From Brachionus koreanus (taxonomy: Eukaryota; Rotifera; Eurotatoria; Ploima; Brachionidae): a stretch of 64,000 nucleotides of DNA. The notes beneath the pieces were generated by a model. The model was not told where the DNA came from. It worked only from the letters and a program-made list of their open reading frames with translations, and made no database searches. The stretch lies in assembly GCA_016987375.1 (NCBI GenBank), contig PJRA01000220.1, positions 448-64,447 on the forward strand, read 5' to 3'. Positions 32,962 through 46,705 of the stretch are shown in pieces (position 1 is the first letter of the stretch; each line of letters begins with the position of its first letter). The translations under genes and the position numbers were made by a program.

Positions 32962-33559
32962 AAAAAATATATGCATTTTTAGATAATTAAATATTTTAGA
33001 TACTTTTGTTCGATTAATTTAACTAAAATTATTCATTTTTCTAATTTTAATCTCAAAGTCTGATTTAAATAGATCTGAAAATAGCATTTTTGAATCTAGA
33101 TTAAAATCATGACTGTATATTGCATTATTATTTAAACTATTAAGATATAAATATTGATAATATTTTTTGTATTTTTTTAATTTTTATTATTTCGAAAAAT
33201 AAATAAAACTTTTTCAGAAATCGTCTAATTCTTTTCTGATCCATGATTTGAAATGCTTAAAGAACTTTTAGCTTTATAATGTGTTTTTTAGACTTCAGGC
33301 CCTTTTTCAGTTTTTTTCTTTTCGATTTAAATCTAAAAAAACCTTAGACATGCTCTAAAATGAATTTGATATTATAAGGGTTTATAATTAATCGCACAAT
33401 TTTTAAGTTTAAATTGCACAACAAAAAGATGAATTATGTAAATAAAAAAATTAATATCACAACTGAATTGCACAATATTAAATATACAACATTTTTTACG
33501 ACGAATTTTGACGATGTTTATGGTTCACAACGACCTAATGAGGATTCAGAAAAGGAGGC
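32962..33559. other. BIRC6 3' flank
   Basis: No gene. AATAAATAAA at about 33198-33207 is a candidate poly(A) signal for BIRC6. Several ATTGCACAA-like words from 33390 on may belong to the transposon scrap that follows. Confidence 0.4.
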
Positions 33560-33785
33560 TGAAATTAAATAAAGAAAGAAAGATTTACAGTAAGCTTGTC
33601 TGAATTAAATTGTACCTGCAATGTTTATATTGATAGAGCCACTTGTGCACTTGCCAGTTTACTTAAGCAACTATCTTGAACTCGATTTGGGCTACTATGA
33701 TGGTGTACCTAAGTTTGTTTATTTGAAAAAAAGGGGGAGACCAAAGAATACAAGCTCAGCTTTAAATTAAGATTAAGTTGTACAT
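33560..33785 (+). pseudogene. SWIM zinc-finger tail of a MULE transposase, decayed
   Basis: A fragment reading ELNCTCNVYIDRATCALASL resembles a SWIM zinc finger (CxC...CxH), but the expected His is missing, apparently through a small deletion. After a frameshift the same strand continues YLELDLGYYDGVPKFVYL, then KKRGRPK (an AT-hook-like basic motif) and a TAA near 33767. This is the usual C-terminal arrangement of MULE/SWIM transposases. The MULE core is absent here, so this is an isolated remnant, separate from the one at 0.2-1.7 kb. Confidence 0.6.
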
Positions 33786-35056
33786 AATTTATTGTGAAAC
33801 TAATTTTTAATAATGTGAGATTGATTTTTTTTGTTGTGACATTAATAAACTAAATTGTACAATTAATTTTTTTGTGTTATTAATAAATTATATGTATAAT
33901 TCATACTTTTTGATTGTGAAATTAATATTTCCTCATATTATAAGTTGTTTTTTATTAGTTTTGTCTAAATTTTGTAAGTTTTTAATTACTGTAAAAATTT
34001 TTTATATATTATTTTTTATTATTTATTAATTATTTTTAAATGCATAGAGTACGTTACACATTTGTTATTGTTAGTATTTGGAGTCGTATAATGCAAATCG
34101 AAAATTACATTGCTGTTTGTGATTGTTAGTTAAAATAATTATTTTTAGCAATTTCAAATAATGAGGTTTTTTTTTAAGTTTACTCAAAAAATTTTTTTAT
34201 TGATTTTTGATACTCAAAGTCTTTTTTAACTCATTAAATAGCTTAATTTGTTAATTCAAAATTTTTTTAATGCTACTAAATAATAAAATTTAATTAGACA
34301 TGTTTTAAAAAATTTATCAAAAATCTTGAACAATGAAATCATGAATCGAGGTTTTTCTTTTCCTTTTTTTAATGTTATTTTTAAAAAATATTTTTACTAG
34401 GTTTCTTCTAAAAGGAAAGAAATTTCGGTTTTTTTTTAGTGAAGAAAATCAAAAAAATTCAAAATATGAGTATTCAATCTTCTGTAGGTAAAATTGAGAG
34501 TAACGTTTCTACTGCATAATTTAGTGATAGAGATGATTTGTTTTATCAAATAATAGACATAAGATATTTGAAAAAATGTGTCTTCAGCCTGAATCTGTTG
34601 GTTTTCCTGAATTAGAACTTGAGGAAATTCGACTAAAATTAAATGCTTGAGTCGATTTAAGTCGAGTCGTTTTGAAAAATTCCCAACAATTGTTTTTTTA
34701 CAGACTTAGTTTGGGTGATAAAAATTTTGTATTAATCGATAAAATTAAGAGAACAAATATTAGGTCTTTTTAGCAAAAAAAGTTATCAAAATTTAAAAAC
34801 ATTTAATTTTATCTGGTATAATTCTAAACAATGTACTAATTAACTTATGTTATTTAAACAAAATTTAAATCGTACAAAAATTAAATTTATTTCAAAGCAA
34901 CTTTAAAGGAGAAATAAATTTTCCGTTAAAAAGCGATTTAGATTAATAAAAAAAAAACAATTATTTTTAATTAAATTGGCATACTTTTTAGCACAAAAAA
35001 AAACAAATTAAATACTAAGTTAATTTAGAGATAACGGGATTAATTAACGGATAAAA
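33786..35056. other. Gene-free AT-rich stretch
   Basis: No intact gene. A short peptide-like scrap near 34,465-34,660 (EKMCLQPESVGFPELELEEI-like, with stops) might be another decayed element, but I cannot identify it. Confidence 0.4.
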
Positions 35057-37579
35057 TCAAGACATTTGTCTAGTTTTAGGTCTTATTCTTAGTCCTAATC
35101 TAGCCCTTTTCAAATCAATGCTTTCCGTCTCAGTCTCAAATGATGTTTTTTGTGATTCCGAACTATCTTCTTCAATGATTTTTTCTTTCTTATTTCTTTT
35201 TTTAGGCTTGGTACATATTGACTCTTCACTACTCGATTTGTCAAAGCTTAAAAAACAATTATTTTAAATAAAATTAAATTAAATAAAATAAAAAAATTTT
35301 AAAATACTTGTTAACTCTCTGTTTGTTTAGTCTTAATGAATATTTATTAACTTTAATGGCATTCAATTGGCTAGCCTTTTGATCTATTTCTTGAAGCTTT
35401 AATTTCTTATCAGAGCTGATTTTTTCGACTGACTTTTCTTGACATGAACAGCATAAAAATTTAGACTTATTTTTAAAAAATTTGACCAAAAAAGAATTTT
35501 CATTTGAATCAAATAGAAATTTTCCATAATTTTGTGTGAAACATTCAATGTGATAAGCTATAGAACACTCGTTGCATATTATCTTTAGATTTAGATTTGG
35601 ATTATTTGTCGAGTGATTGCAAATTAAGCAATTAATTTCTGAGTTGTTTTTGTTCCAAAGAACATTTTCACTAAGTAAAAAAATAAACAATTTTACAGTT
35701 TCTAACGATTTTGAACATGAAACCATATTTAGCCACAATGATCCGAAATTAGAATAAAATTTATAAGTCAAATATTTCTGGTTTATCATTTTATAAAGTA
35801 ATATGGCCAGTTCTATCTATTTACAAGTTAAAATTTTAAAATGAATTCAAGCAAATAACAAATAATTACATAATTTTCAATTTTTGCAATTATTTTCAAC
35901 TCAGATATTTTAGACATCACTTCAATAAAATCTTTGTAGGCATCACATGGTTCAAAACTTGCAATTGAATCAAAATCATTTTCAAAATTTGCTCTAATAA
36001 TTATAAAATTGGCCTCTTTAATTCGGCGAAAAAAATTATCTAAATACTTAAAAAAACAAACAAAAAATTCAATAATATCTATGTTAAATTTTAGAAATTT
36101 ACTGGAATTATTTGTGAATCTTGGTCAATTTCTTCAATTGAATAAACATTGGCATCTTGTTTACAAATAGAAGGAAATTCAATGAAATTAGATGCTATTA
36201 TTTTAAGCATTATATTCTCGAAATTAGAATCACACATATTTGTTGTAATTCTTTTCTTAAATTCTATTATGGATTTACGATCAAATATTAAATACCATTC
36301 TGAGTTATTTTTTACAGTGTAAAAATTTTCACTGTCAAAATTTAAGTTATCATTTTTGTATCGTTTTTCAATACATAAATAATTTTTTAAGCACTCGAAA
36401 CGCCAAAAATAAAGCCTAAAATTTTCACTTTCTAAATTTAGACAACTGAATGGACTAAGTCGAAGCAGGCATTGAATTTTCTTCTTAGATTCATCAATTT
36501 TTGACTCTTGCAAATCAATTTGAGCTTTTAAATCATTTAAACTTGTTTTGAACTGCGAATCATCGTTATCTATCAAAAATTTTGAAATATTATCCAATTT
36601 GAACTTGTTTAATTCAAAATTTCTTCTTAAATCTTCTAATTTTGAAATATCGCTATAAATGTTCCTTTCCATTTCTTCTAATTTCGAGTGATAATGTGAT
36701 CTTTTAATAATTAAAATATCAATAAGATGATTGATTAAATCCAATTTATCAATCGTGTTCAGCTCATTCAAGTCGTTTACTTGTTCGATTTGTTTTTCGA
36801 TTCGAGAAAAGCTTCTATTTAACACTATTGACTTATCACAAGCTGGAATTTTAGATTGCTTATGACTTTCTTGAACCTTTAAAAGAACAAGTACTTTATT
36901 TTTGATAGATAAACAATTTTTCATTAACAAGTCTATCAAATTAACATTTAACAATTGTATCTTACACAATAAGCTCATTTCTGAATTAGTTACAATCCGA
37001 ATCAAGGTTTGAATAATTATTTTGAAATAGAAATTTTTGCTCTCTAAATTTAGAATAGATTTTATGAGATGTTTGAGATTAAGCTTTTCTATCAAAACAT
37101 CTGAATTAAACATAAAATGCAACACTTGATTATAAGTTTCAACCACTTCAATGGATTTCAATAGTAGGTCTTGATTTATCTCAATTTTTTCCTCATCAAT
37201 TACATATGTTCCATTATTTGAAACTAAAAATTCCTCTATTTCATTGTATATGCTATCATTTGATGTGTTTGACAAATTCGGATCAAAATCAGACAAAACA
37301 GAGAATGTCTCTTCAGAGGAGTATGATTGTTCATATTTTGTATCACTTGGACAATTAATATTCTCAGAATTTTCTGAGTTATTTATTTTTTCATTAGTTG
37401 CTTGTAATTTAATTAAAGTTTCATCCTGGTCAATTGAGATCGTATTCTGAATTTCTTTGAAAACAACTTTTTCTTCATCCTAAATTTCAAATTTTTAATA
37501 AATGAATTCAAAAATAATTAAATATTCACTTTTAAATAGATTGGAATGGCAGGTGAGGGACGAAGCATTTCAAATTTTT
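35057..37579 (-). CDS. DDT-WHIM-PHD chromatin-remodelling subunit, BAZ1/ACF1-like
   Basis: Probable accessory subunit of an ISWI-type remodeller. Read from the upstream side: a short exon ending at 37532 (EMLRPSPAIPIYLK), then a long exon from about 37481 to 36091. That exon holds a DDT-like helical region (about 37,150-36,970) and a WHIM/WSD region (LLRLSPFSCLNL...YFWRFECLKNYLCIEKRY...WYLIFDRKSIIEF). Later exons at 36,060-35,880 and 35,775-35,310 lead to a PHD finger (CLICN...CNECSIAYHIEC...CCSC). The last exon (35,246-35,057) is Lys/Ser-rich and ends QMS-stop. DDT, WHIM and PHD in this order fit BAZ1A/ACF1. No WAC domain or bromodomain was found, so it is short for the family. The true 5' end is unclear; an in-frame start may lie beyond 37,600. 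BAZ2, CECR2 or RSF1 relatives are alternatives. Confidence 0.6.
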
Positions 37580-39953
<2,374 letters not shown>

Positions 39954-40539
39954 ATGCGTCTTCAAATCATTAGCCCCAGTAAATATGCAATATATAAATG
40001 AATATAATCAAAAAAATTGCAATGTTTAATTAAAATGTTAAAATTTTGCTATTAAATGAGACCACCAAATAACTACTAAGTTGACTCTAGGAAATTTTTA
40101 AATCTTAGTAGCAAAGTTAATTAATTGAATGAAAGCAAAAAGTCTCTCTCAAAATGTTTTAAATTCATGAACAGAAAATTTTTTTAATTTTTTTTTTTCA
40201 AAGTCCATTTCTAATAAGTTTTATTATAAATGTAAATTATTTTTTTGGAATAACTGATATTTAATAATTGCTTTTCCTTCTATTTTAAAAAATAAATTTT
40301 TGAATTTAAGCTCAAAAATACTTTCATTTTTAACTTGGTTTTTTTAACGTTTCTACCTATATTCCTAAAAATGAACGAATTAAGTAATCATTAGCATTTT
40401 GATTGCCATTACACAATAAAAGGAAGATTTATAAGGGATTTATCAGAAAAACAAATAAATATTAATAATTTGATGAAAAAAGATTGTGTGATAGACTCAT
40501 ATCAGAAAAAAAAGTATATTTTTATATTAATATATATTT
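39954..40539. other. JNK 3' flank
   Basis: AT-rich, non-coding. It presumably contains the JNK 3' UTR. AATAAA occurs at about 40,290. Nothing else was recognised. Confidence 0.4.
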
Positions 40540-41260
40540 TCCAAAGACTTCAAATGCACACAGAGAAGCCTTGTGGACCTAGATCATATGTAATGCCACA
40601 GAATTTAGTTAATTTGATAAAACTCGTTTACGAGAAATTCGAGTATAGCGAATAAAGACAATTTGACAGTGTAATATGCACCGGAATCAGGCAAAGATAC
40701 ACTCTATCTTCAATATTATTCCTAATTCTGATTAATTATGTCATGAAGACTTTGGGGATTATCTGGTGCTAATCTATAATAAAGAAACACACATGCCTGT
40801 GAAGACACAAGACTTTGCAAGCAAATAATGTTAAACCAACTGGGCTTGAAATAAATGTTACCTAATCGAAAGCCATTTGCATAAGCATTAAATTTGACAC
40901 TCTGTTCACCATCGATGGTACACAAATCCAATTCGTAAGTGAATTCATATATACTTGGGGAGAGCCGTCAGTTCAGCGATATAAAATCTTTAAGAAGTTA
41001 GACTTGCATATGCAAAAGGTGCTTTTGATAGATTCGGACCAACAAAGCAATTATAGCAAGGAAACAAAACTTAAGCTTTGCAGCGAATGTTTGAATCTGA
41101 TAAAGAAATCTGAATAATTTCAATACTGGAAGCCTGAAAAAGAATCTCAGAATACCTTTCTCATTGAAATACGCTGAACTATAAAGAAGAATGAATTCAG
41201 TTTCATATTCATTGAGTCAATGCATCACGGTCATACTATAAAATCAGAAAAAAATTGAAG
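40540..41260 (+). pseudogene. Relic of a LINE (non-LTR) reverse transcriptase
   Basis: Discontinuous frames match consecutive blocks of a non-LTR retrotransposon reverse transcriptase in the right order. The first (about 40,550-40,655) is CGPRSYVMPQNLVNLIKLVY. Next, near 40,680-40,755, is TGIRQRYTLSSILFLILINY, the decayed form of the G(V/I)RQGCxLSPxLF motif. At about 40,835 comes GLEIN, then near 40,910 TIDGTQIQFVSEFIYLG, and near 41,055-41,090 NYSKETKLKLCSECL. Stops and frameshifts separate the blocks, and the YxDD (FADD) catalytic block is not visible. The GC content is higher than in the flanks. Clade cannot be fixed; Jockey/CR1-like or RTE-like are possible. It has no coding potential now. 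Confidence 0.75.
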
Positions 41261-43045
41261 GATGTGATACCAAACAGTGCTTGTTAAACACTTCATTGCA
41301 AAAAGTTTAGTTTGAATCTTATCAAAAAAGCTATTCTTTCGTTATTTTTTTTAATTATTTTTCTGTATTATATCTTAAAAAATATAAAGCCCGACTGACT
41401 TCTAATTGAAATGATAAAATTTAAGTGTCAATTTTTCAAAAAGGGGTCTTAAAAAAAAACACTCGGAAGTTCTAGTGTTAAATTTTTTTTATTTGCCAAA
41501 ACATCAAAATAAAATTCAAAAGTAAGTTAACTAATAAATTAATAAATAAACAATGATTAAAAACGATATTCGTATAACTTTAAAAATTAAATGCTACACT
41601 GGCCAAAAATTTATTTGTTAAAATGCAAATTTAATTAAAATCCAAGAATAAATTCAAGATAAATTTTGAAATAAAAGCTATTTGTTTTTGAAAATTGAAA
41701 TTTTATTTGAGAGATAGAATAAATTTTCGAAAAGTTAATTGTATCATTCTAGGTTTATTTGTTTTTTTTTTAAGTTTACCAAAAACAAAATTAATATTTA
41801 ATTCAACCGTATGATGTTTTTATTTTTATCGGATTTTAAATGAACCCTTAAAAATATACTTAAAAATTTGAAATTTTGTGTTTTTATTTCATTTTATGGG
41901 ACGAACAAACTCTCATCACTTGACCGAGAAAATTAACTATTTGTTTGCATTTCCAAATCATATTTCTTTAGATTATGTAACATTTTGAAAAGTTTTTGAA
42001 TATTTTAAGTAGCTTAAATTTCATAAACATGATCTCTTTCAAATGTTTTTGTTTTAAATTATATGAAAAATTCTTTTATTTGCCATATAACTTAAGCATT
42101 AAACATTCAAATTTTCTAATTGAAAATGAATCTATAAGATGTTAAACTTTAGATTTAAAAAAAATTTGGTTCTTTAAATATTTAAATATTAAAGATTTAA
42201 TATAATTTTAAAAATGCATGTGTGGGTTTAATATGATTTCAAAATTCGCTTTTTATTTAAAATTTATTCAAGGTGACTTAGGATATTCTAAAATTTTATA
42301 ATAAATGTAACTTTTTTTTTACTCATCTTAATTTTTCAAAAATTAATTTTTAGTTTCAAAAGTAGGAAAAATTTTGTTAGCATTGTCAATTTCTTCATTC
42401 GAATTGAATTTTAATTCAAAATTTAAAGAATTCTTTAAATAAAATTGAGTTTTTATACCAATTAAAAAAAGCCAGAAATTCTGTTTCAAACAACATCTTT
42501 TACCTACAAATTTTACGAAGGTTTTATGATAAAGTACTTCAGCTCTAATATGAACAAAATTAAGATCTTATATGATAAAAATTCCAACCAAACAATAATT
42601 TATTTTGTTTAAGTATTTTCATAGTTTTTTTTTCAATGGTTATAATAAATATCTCAAGCATTATTTGGTTAGCAAAAATCAGAATAACTAGATTATAATA
42701 TAAAATGGGTCTCATTTGTTATGATTTTGGTTTAGTACAAATACTTACAATATTTGCTTTTAAAAAAGCGATCTACGATTAAGAAATTTTTAGAATTAAA
42801 AATATTTAAGACCATAAAATTAGATGAAGACCTAAATTAAGCAAATTTTATTAGTTTAAATAATAGTAAAATTCGAGTTGTTACGTAACACATTGGTCAT
42901 CATGGGCATTTCTTTTTTTTTTACAGATTATATAAAATATTTTCTATTTATCCTAGATATTTAGAGAAATAATATTTCTACTAATTGTTTGTTTCGATTT
43001 TAAATTTTATTATTAGCAATTTTTTTTTCTTAATTTAGAAAAAAA
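41261..43045. other. Gene-free AT-rich stretch
   Basis: About 1.8 kb of AT-rich DNA. No gene, RNA or clear repeat was recognised. The end should contain the promoter of the gene that starts at 43,091. Confidence 0.45.
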
Positions 43046-43072
43046 ATGAATTTATCAGATAATTATTGCTGA
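43046..43072 (+). promoter_or_regulatory. Upstream ORF (8 codons)
   Basis: ATG at 43046 opens a frame of eight codons closed by TGA, 18 nt before the main ATG at 43091. It follows an AATTTAG acceptor-like site at 43032-43038. If included in the mRNA it could lower translation of the main frame. Confidence 0.4.
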
Positions 43073-43090
43073 ATGAAAAAATAACAAAGA

Positions 43091-44188
43091 ATGCATAAAA
43101 CGTTTTATAAGAGAAGTACGGATGAAATTGAGATTAAAAACAAACAACAAGACAAATCATTCAGCTCGTATTCGCCCACTGAATCGATGACTTTATCTAC
43201 ACATATAACTCATTCTCCTAATCAAAAAAAAAATGATAAGAACAATGAAATTAATATGATAAGCACAGGTGTTGTTAGAAACCTTAGAATGTTTTTTAGT
43301 CAAACATCATCCGCATTATCAACTGCGCCCATAACAACATCAAACAGAAAAGCTAGCTTTTTGAAAAAAAAATCATATGAGCACTTACACGATCTTAAAA
43401 AATCCCAATCGGTTCAATTTGAAAAAATGAATGAGAAAATAAAATCACTTGAAATAGAAAAAACTCGTAGCAACAACTTTTTAAATGAAATTGAAAACGC
43501 AATTCAAGACCAAGATTTTGTTAGTAATGTAAATATAAACGCAAGAAAATATCAGTTCGCAAGACGAAACTCTTTGATAAAGGAAAGTAAAAATTTCCTA
43601 AAAAGAAAAAATTCTAATAGCAAAAATTTTAAATTTAACAAATTTGAACGAGATGAATTTAAAGGAAGTTTAAATTGTTTGGACAAAATAGAAGATACAA
43701 ATGAAAATAACCGCAGCTCTGACATTATTAATTATGATGATAGTAGTGCTGCAACAACTTTTAGCGATGACTACATGTTTGATGATAATTCCAGTTCGAT
43801 TGGCAAAAAAGATTCGACATTAAGTCTAAACTTAAATGAAAATGAAGTAAATGAGAAAAATGTAAATCAATTACAAATATTTGATAAAAACAAATTTGAA
43901 CAAAATATATCGAGTATTTTTTCATTATTGGTAAATATTCAACAATATTTAATTGTAATCTTAATTTCTGCTTTTTTATCTAAAGAATGAGTTAAAAAAA
44001 GAAAATGAGCTTCTTGAAACTTTTTTTTTAAATCTTCAAAACAAAATTCAAAACACATCAGTTGAATTAAGAAAAAATTTTGATGAAATTGTTAATTGGA
44101 TTGATGATGATACTTGCAAAAAATCAGTTGAACGCGGACATTTTAATCGTTTGAGTATAAAACAAAGTCTGATAAAACACAAATTTTA
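43091..44188 (+). CDS. Unrecognised Ser/Asn/Lys-rich coiled-coil protein
   Basis: I do not recognise the family. Exon 1 runs 43091-43929 and the intron 43930-43984 (GTAAATATT...TCTAAAG); the frame then continues NELKKENELLETFFLNLQNK to a TAG at 44186-44188. The result is about 345 residues: a low-complexity N terminus, a predicted coiled coil at residues about 105-135 (FEKMNEKIKSLEIEKTRSNN), basic RRNSLIKESKNFLKRKNS (possible AGC-kinase site), an acidic Ser/Asp stretch, and a second coiled coil near the C terminus. Beyond the TAG the same frame encodes a hydrophobic helix (see the separate entry), so an alternatively spliced tail-anchored form is possible. Composition and splicing suggest a real gene, but function is unknown. 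Confidence 0.65.
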
Positions 44189-44283
44189 GTTAAATTGTTT
44201 ATCTACTATAAAAACAAACTATTGGACACTCTTTTCTATTCTAATAATTATTTTTTTATTATTTTATGTATATTTACGTTGAA
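44186..44283 (+). other. Candidate alternative last exon with a transmembrane segment
   Basis: In frame after the TAG, the codons read LNCLSTIKTNYW and then TLFSILIIIFLLFYVYLR before TGA. This is a single hydrophobic helix with a basic end, like a tail anchor. Splicing from GT at about 44,129 (after KKS) to the TTTTAG at 44,183-44,188 would join it in phase with an intron of about 60 nt. The donor (TCA/GTTGAA) is weak, so this stays a candidate. Confidence 0.4.
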
Positions 44284-44296
44284 TAAAACTTAATTA

Positions 44297-44503
44297 ACAC
44301 TCAAAAGACCGGTGTAGATTTGACATCTTTTTTTTATTCTCTTTATCTTAGGGACTGTTCACCAGATTTACAAAAATGAAATTTTATTTTTAAATTATTT
44401 ATTCAAAGTAACAAATTTTAAAAGTTTAGATGGATATGATTAACCATTTAGAAGATATATGAGCAAAAAGAAAATGTTAAATTGACATCGGTCTTTTGAG
44501 TGT
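44297..44503. mobile_element. piggyBac-like MITE
   Basis: About 207 nt bounded by inverted ends ACACTCAAAAGACCGGTGT and, as reverse complement at the right, ACACTCAAAAGACCGATGT. TTAA precedes CACTC on the left and TCAA follows GAGTG on the right, consistent with a decayed TTAA target duplication. TTAACAC... ends recall piggyBac-type elements. The interior is non-coding. It lies directly downstream of the 43-44 kb gene, right after an AATAAA at 44,282. Confidence 0.7.
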
Positions 44504-46705
44504 CAAAAAAAGTAGATTATCGTTTTAAATTAAAAAAAATTTGTTTAGCAAATTTAATGTAGAATCTTGATAAGTATAAATTTCGAATTTTGAGTCTTAA
44601 AATGACTATTTTTAATTTTGTTAAATTTAAGTTTATTAATGAAAAAGTTCAGTAAAATTTTAGAACACATTAAGCAAATATTTAATCACAGTCCGTAGAT
44701 TGTTGCAAAAAATATTACAAAAATTTTTAGCTCATTTTTGCTTTAACGATATAAGATAACATCTAATGATTAAATATATGAACAGAAATTAAGATGGCAT
44801 TTAAAATTTTGATTTCTTAATTTTAGTGAATCCCATCAAAAAAAGTATATTCATAAAAATAAATTGCTTGATCTAAATTCATTAAATTCATGAGACCAAA
44901 AACATCTTCAAAGGAAATGGAAAAAAATATGGTCAAAGTATTACACCTCCTTTTTTTGTTTATAAGGAAATATTTAAATAAAAGTTAAAAAAAAAAACAG
45001 CTTTTGAAAGCTTAAAATTTTTAGAAATCAAAATTATTCCAGTAAATTTTTCATTATTTTTAGGTATTACAGATAAAATTTCTTGTCATTAATTGTATTT
45101 TTCTTTATTTTCTAAAATTCTATTTCTTTAATTTCTTAATAAATTTATTCAAATTTTGAAAATTGACACAGTAATTTTATCTAATACCGAATAAAAAATA
45201 AAATGAACTGAAATAATTTTCATTACTAAATTTTTTTCCTAACAGTTCAAAATAAAGATTATTCAATGTTTTTTTCAATGAATAAACAATAAAAAACAAA
45301 TTTAATTGTATCTTTTAATTTTTTAAATGCATATCATTAAAATTGGACAATTTAAAATTAAATATAACCTTATATAGGGATATTGAAGTTTTTGATCAAC
45401 ATTAAATGAACATTCCCAAAATTTAATTATTTTTTAATTAAATTTGAAATTATTAAATTTTATCAGATACTTAAAAAAGATAATAAAATTTACTTGAATA
45501 ATTTTAATATAAAATTTTTTTTTTAAATTGATTAATGAATTTAAAGATTTTTAGCTTTCAGAAACTGTTTTTTAGTATTATTGATTCTAACTTTGAGCTT
45601 ATGCTTATATTAAGAAAGTTCTGATCATCAAATTATTGATATTTTTAGTTTCAGCTCGTCAAAATCTTTTAGAAAATATCCTAAAATTAAAAAACTTGAT
45701 TTTTTTATCATATTGCCGCATATCATTTGAATAAAAATGAAAAAATTGGCTATTTGAAGCCTGGAACGGCTTAGTACCAAATTTTTTTTTAACCCAAAGG
45801 CTGAATTAATTTTTATTTTTAAAAAATTACACTTAAGTTAGATTAAATTTTGAAAATAAAGAAAAAATCTGGCAAATGAATGAAAGAAGAAAAATTGATT
45901 TTTTTTAGTTATATATTTATTTAAATTCATTTTATGGTCAAAAATTTTTTGAAAAAAAAAATTTTAAAGTCAAGTCTTTTGACTTGCGTTCCCAAAATTT
46001 TCAAAGTCAAGTCACTGACTTGACTTTGAAAAGATTTTAAAATGACTTTTTTTTTGACTTTTGCACAAGTCTGGTCTATTCCAACACAAATGTATTCTGG
46101 TGATGAATAAAAAGTTTCTTATTTTCAATTTTCTAAATTTCAAAGTTTCGTTTTAGTTTTAAAAAATAAATGATAAAAAAAAAATTTTGCTTCATATTCT
46201 TTATATTAAATATGTAAAGTTATTTTTGTAAGAATAATTTTGTATACATGATTGCACTATTTTTTCTTTTATTCAATTATCATAAATTATTATAATCAAA
46301 TTTTTTATATCAATTTATTTTTTTCATTATGTTTTCAACTTTTTATATATTGAATTTATGTTTCGAACCTATATATTCACTCATAATTAAACTCAAATGA
46401 GAATCGAAATCCATCACGCTTTTAATCATAATAAAAACCCAAGTTTAGTTAAAAAATTATTCTAAAAAAAAAAGAATGTAAGGTTTTAATCTTTCAGCGA
46501 TCAGAAACTCTGAAAAAAATATTCATAAATACGCAATAACTGAATTAGTTTCAAATCTTACAAAATTAGTTTAGTTGCCTGGTCTATCTACTGCTCATGT
46601 TGACTTTGACGTCATCATCTAAATTGAAATATATTTTCTTATTAGTGTTTTAAAAATTATAAAGTTTCGAGAAAATTTTTTTAATCTTATCATTTTAGAT
46701 TAAAT
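44504..46705. other. Gene-free AT-rich stretch
   Basis: About 2.2 kb without coding signal apart from the palindrome at 45,998-46,032. The last part should carry the RS-protein promoter. TTTTAG at 46,693-46,698 lies seven bases before its ATG. Confidence 0.45.
45998..46032. repeat. Near-perfect 35-nt palindrome built on AGTCAAGTCA
   Basis: Arms TTTTCAAAGTCAAGTCA and TGACTTGACTTTGAAAA (17 nt each) are exact reverse complements with a single base between. A shorter relative, AAGTCAAGTCTTTTGACTT, lies just upstream at about 45,968. A related word set recurs in the hairpin at 59,405. Confidence 0.8.

Noticed and set aside
40722..40931. Minus-strand frame of 69 codons with a protein-like look
   Set aside because: The plus strand over the same bases matches ordered LINE reverse-transcriptase blocks, so this is the antisense reading.
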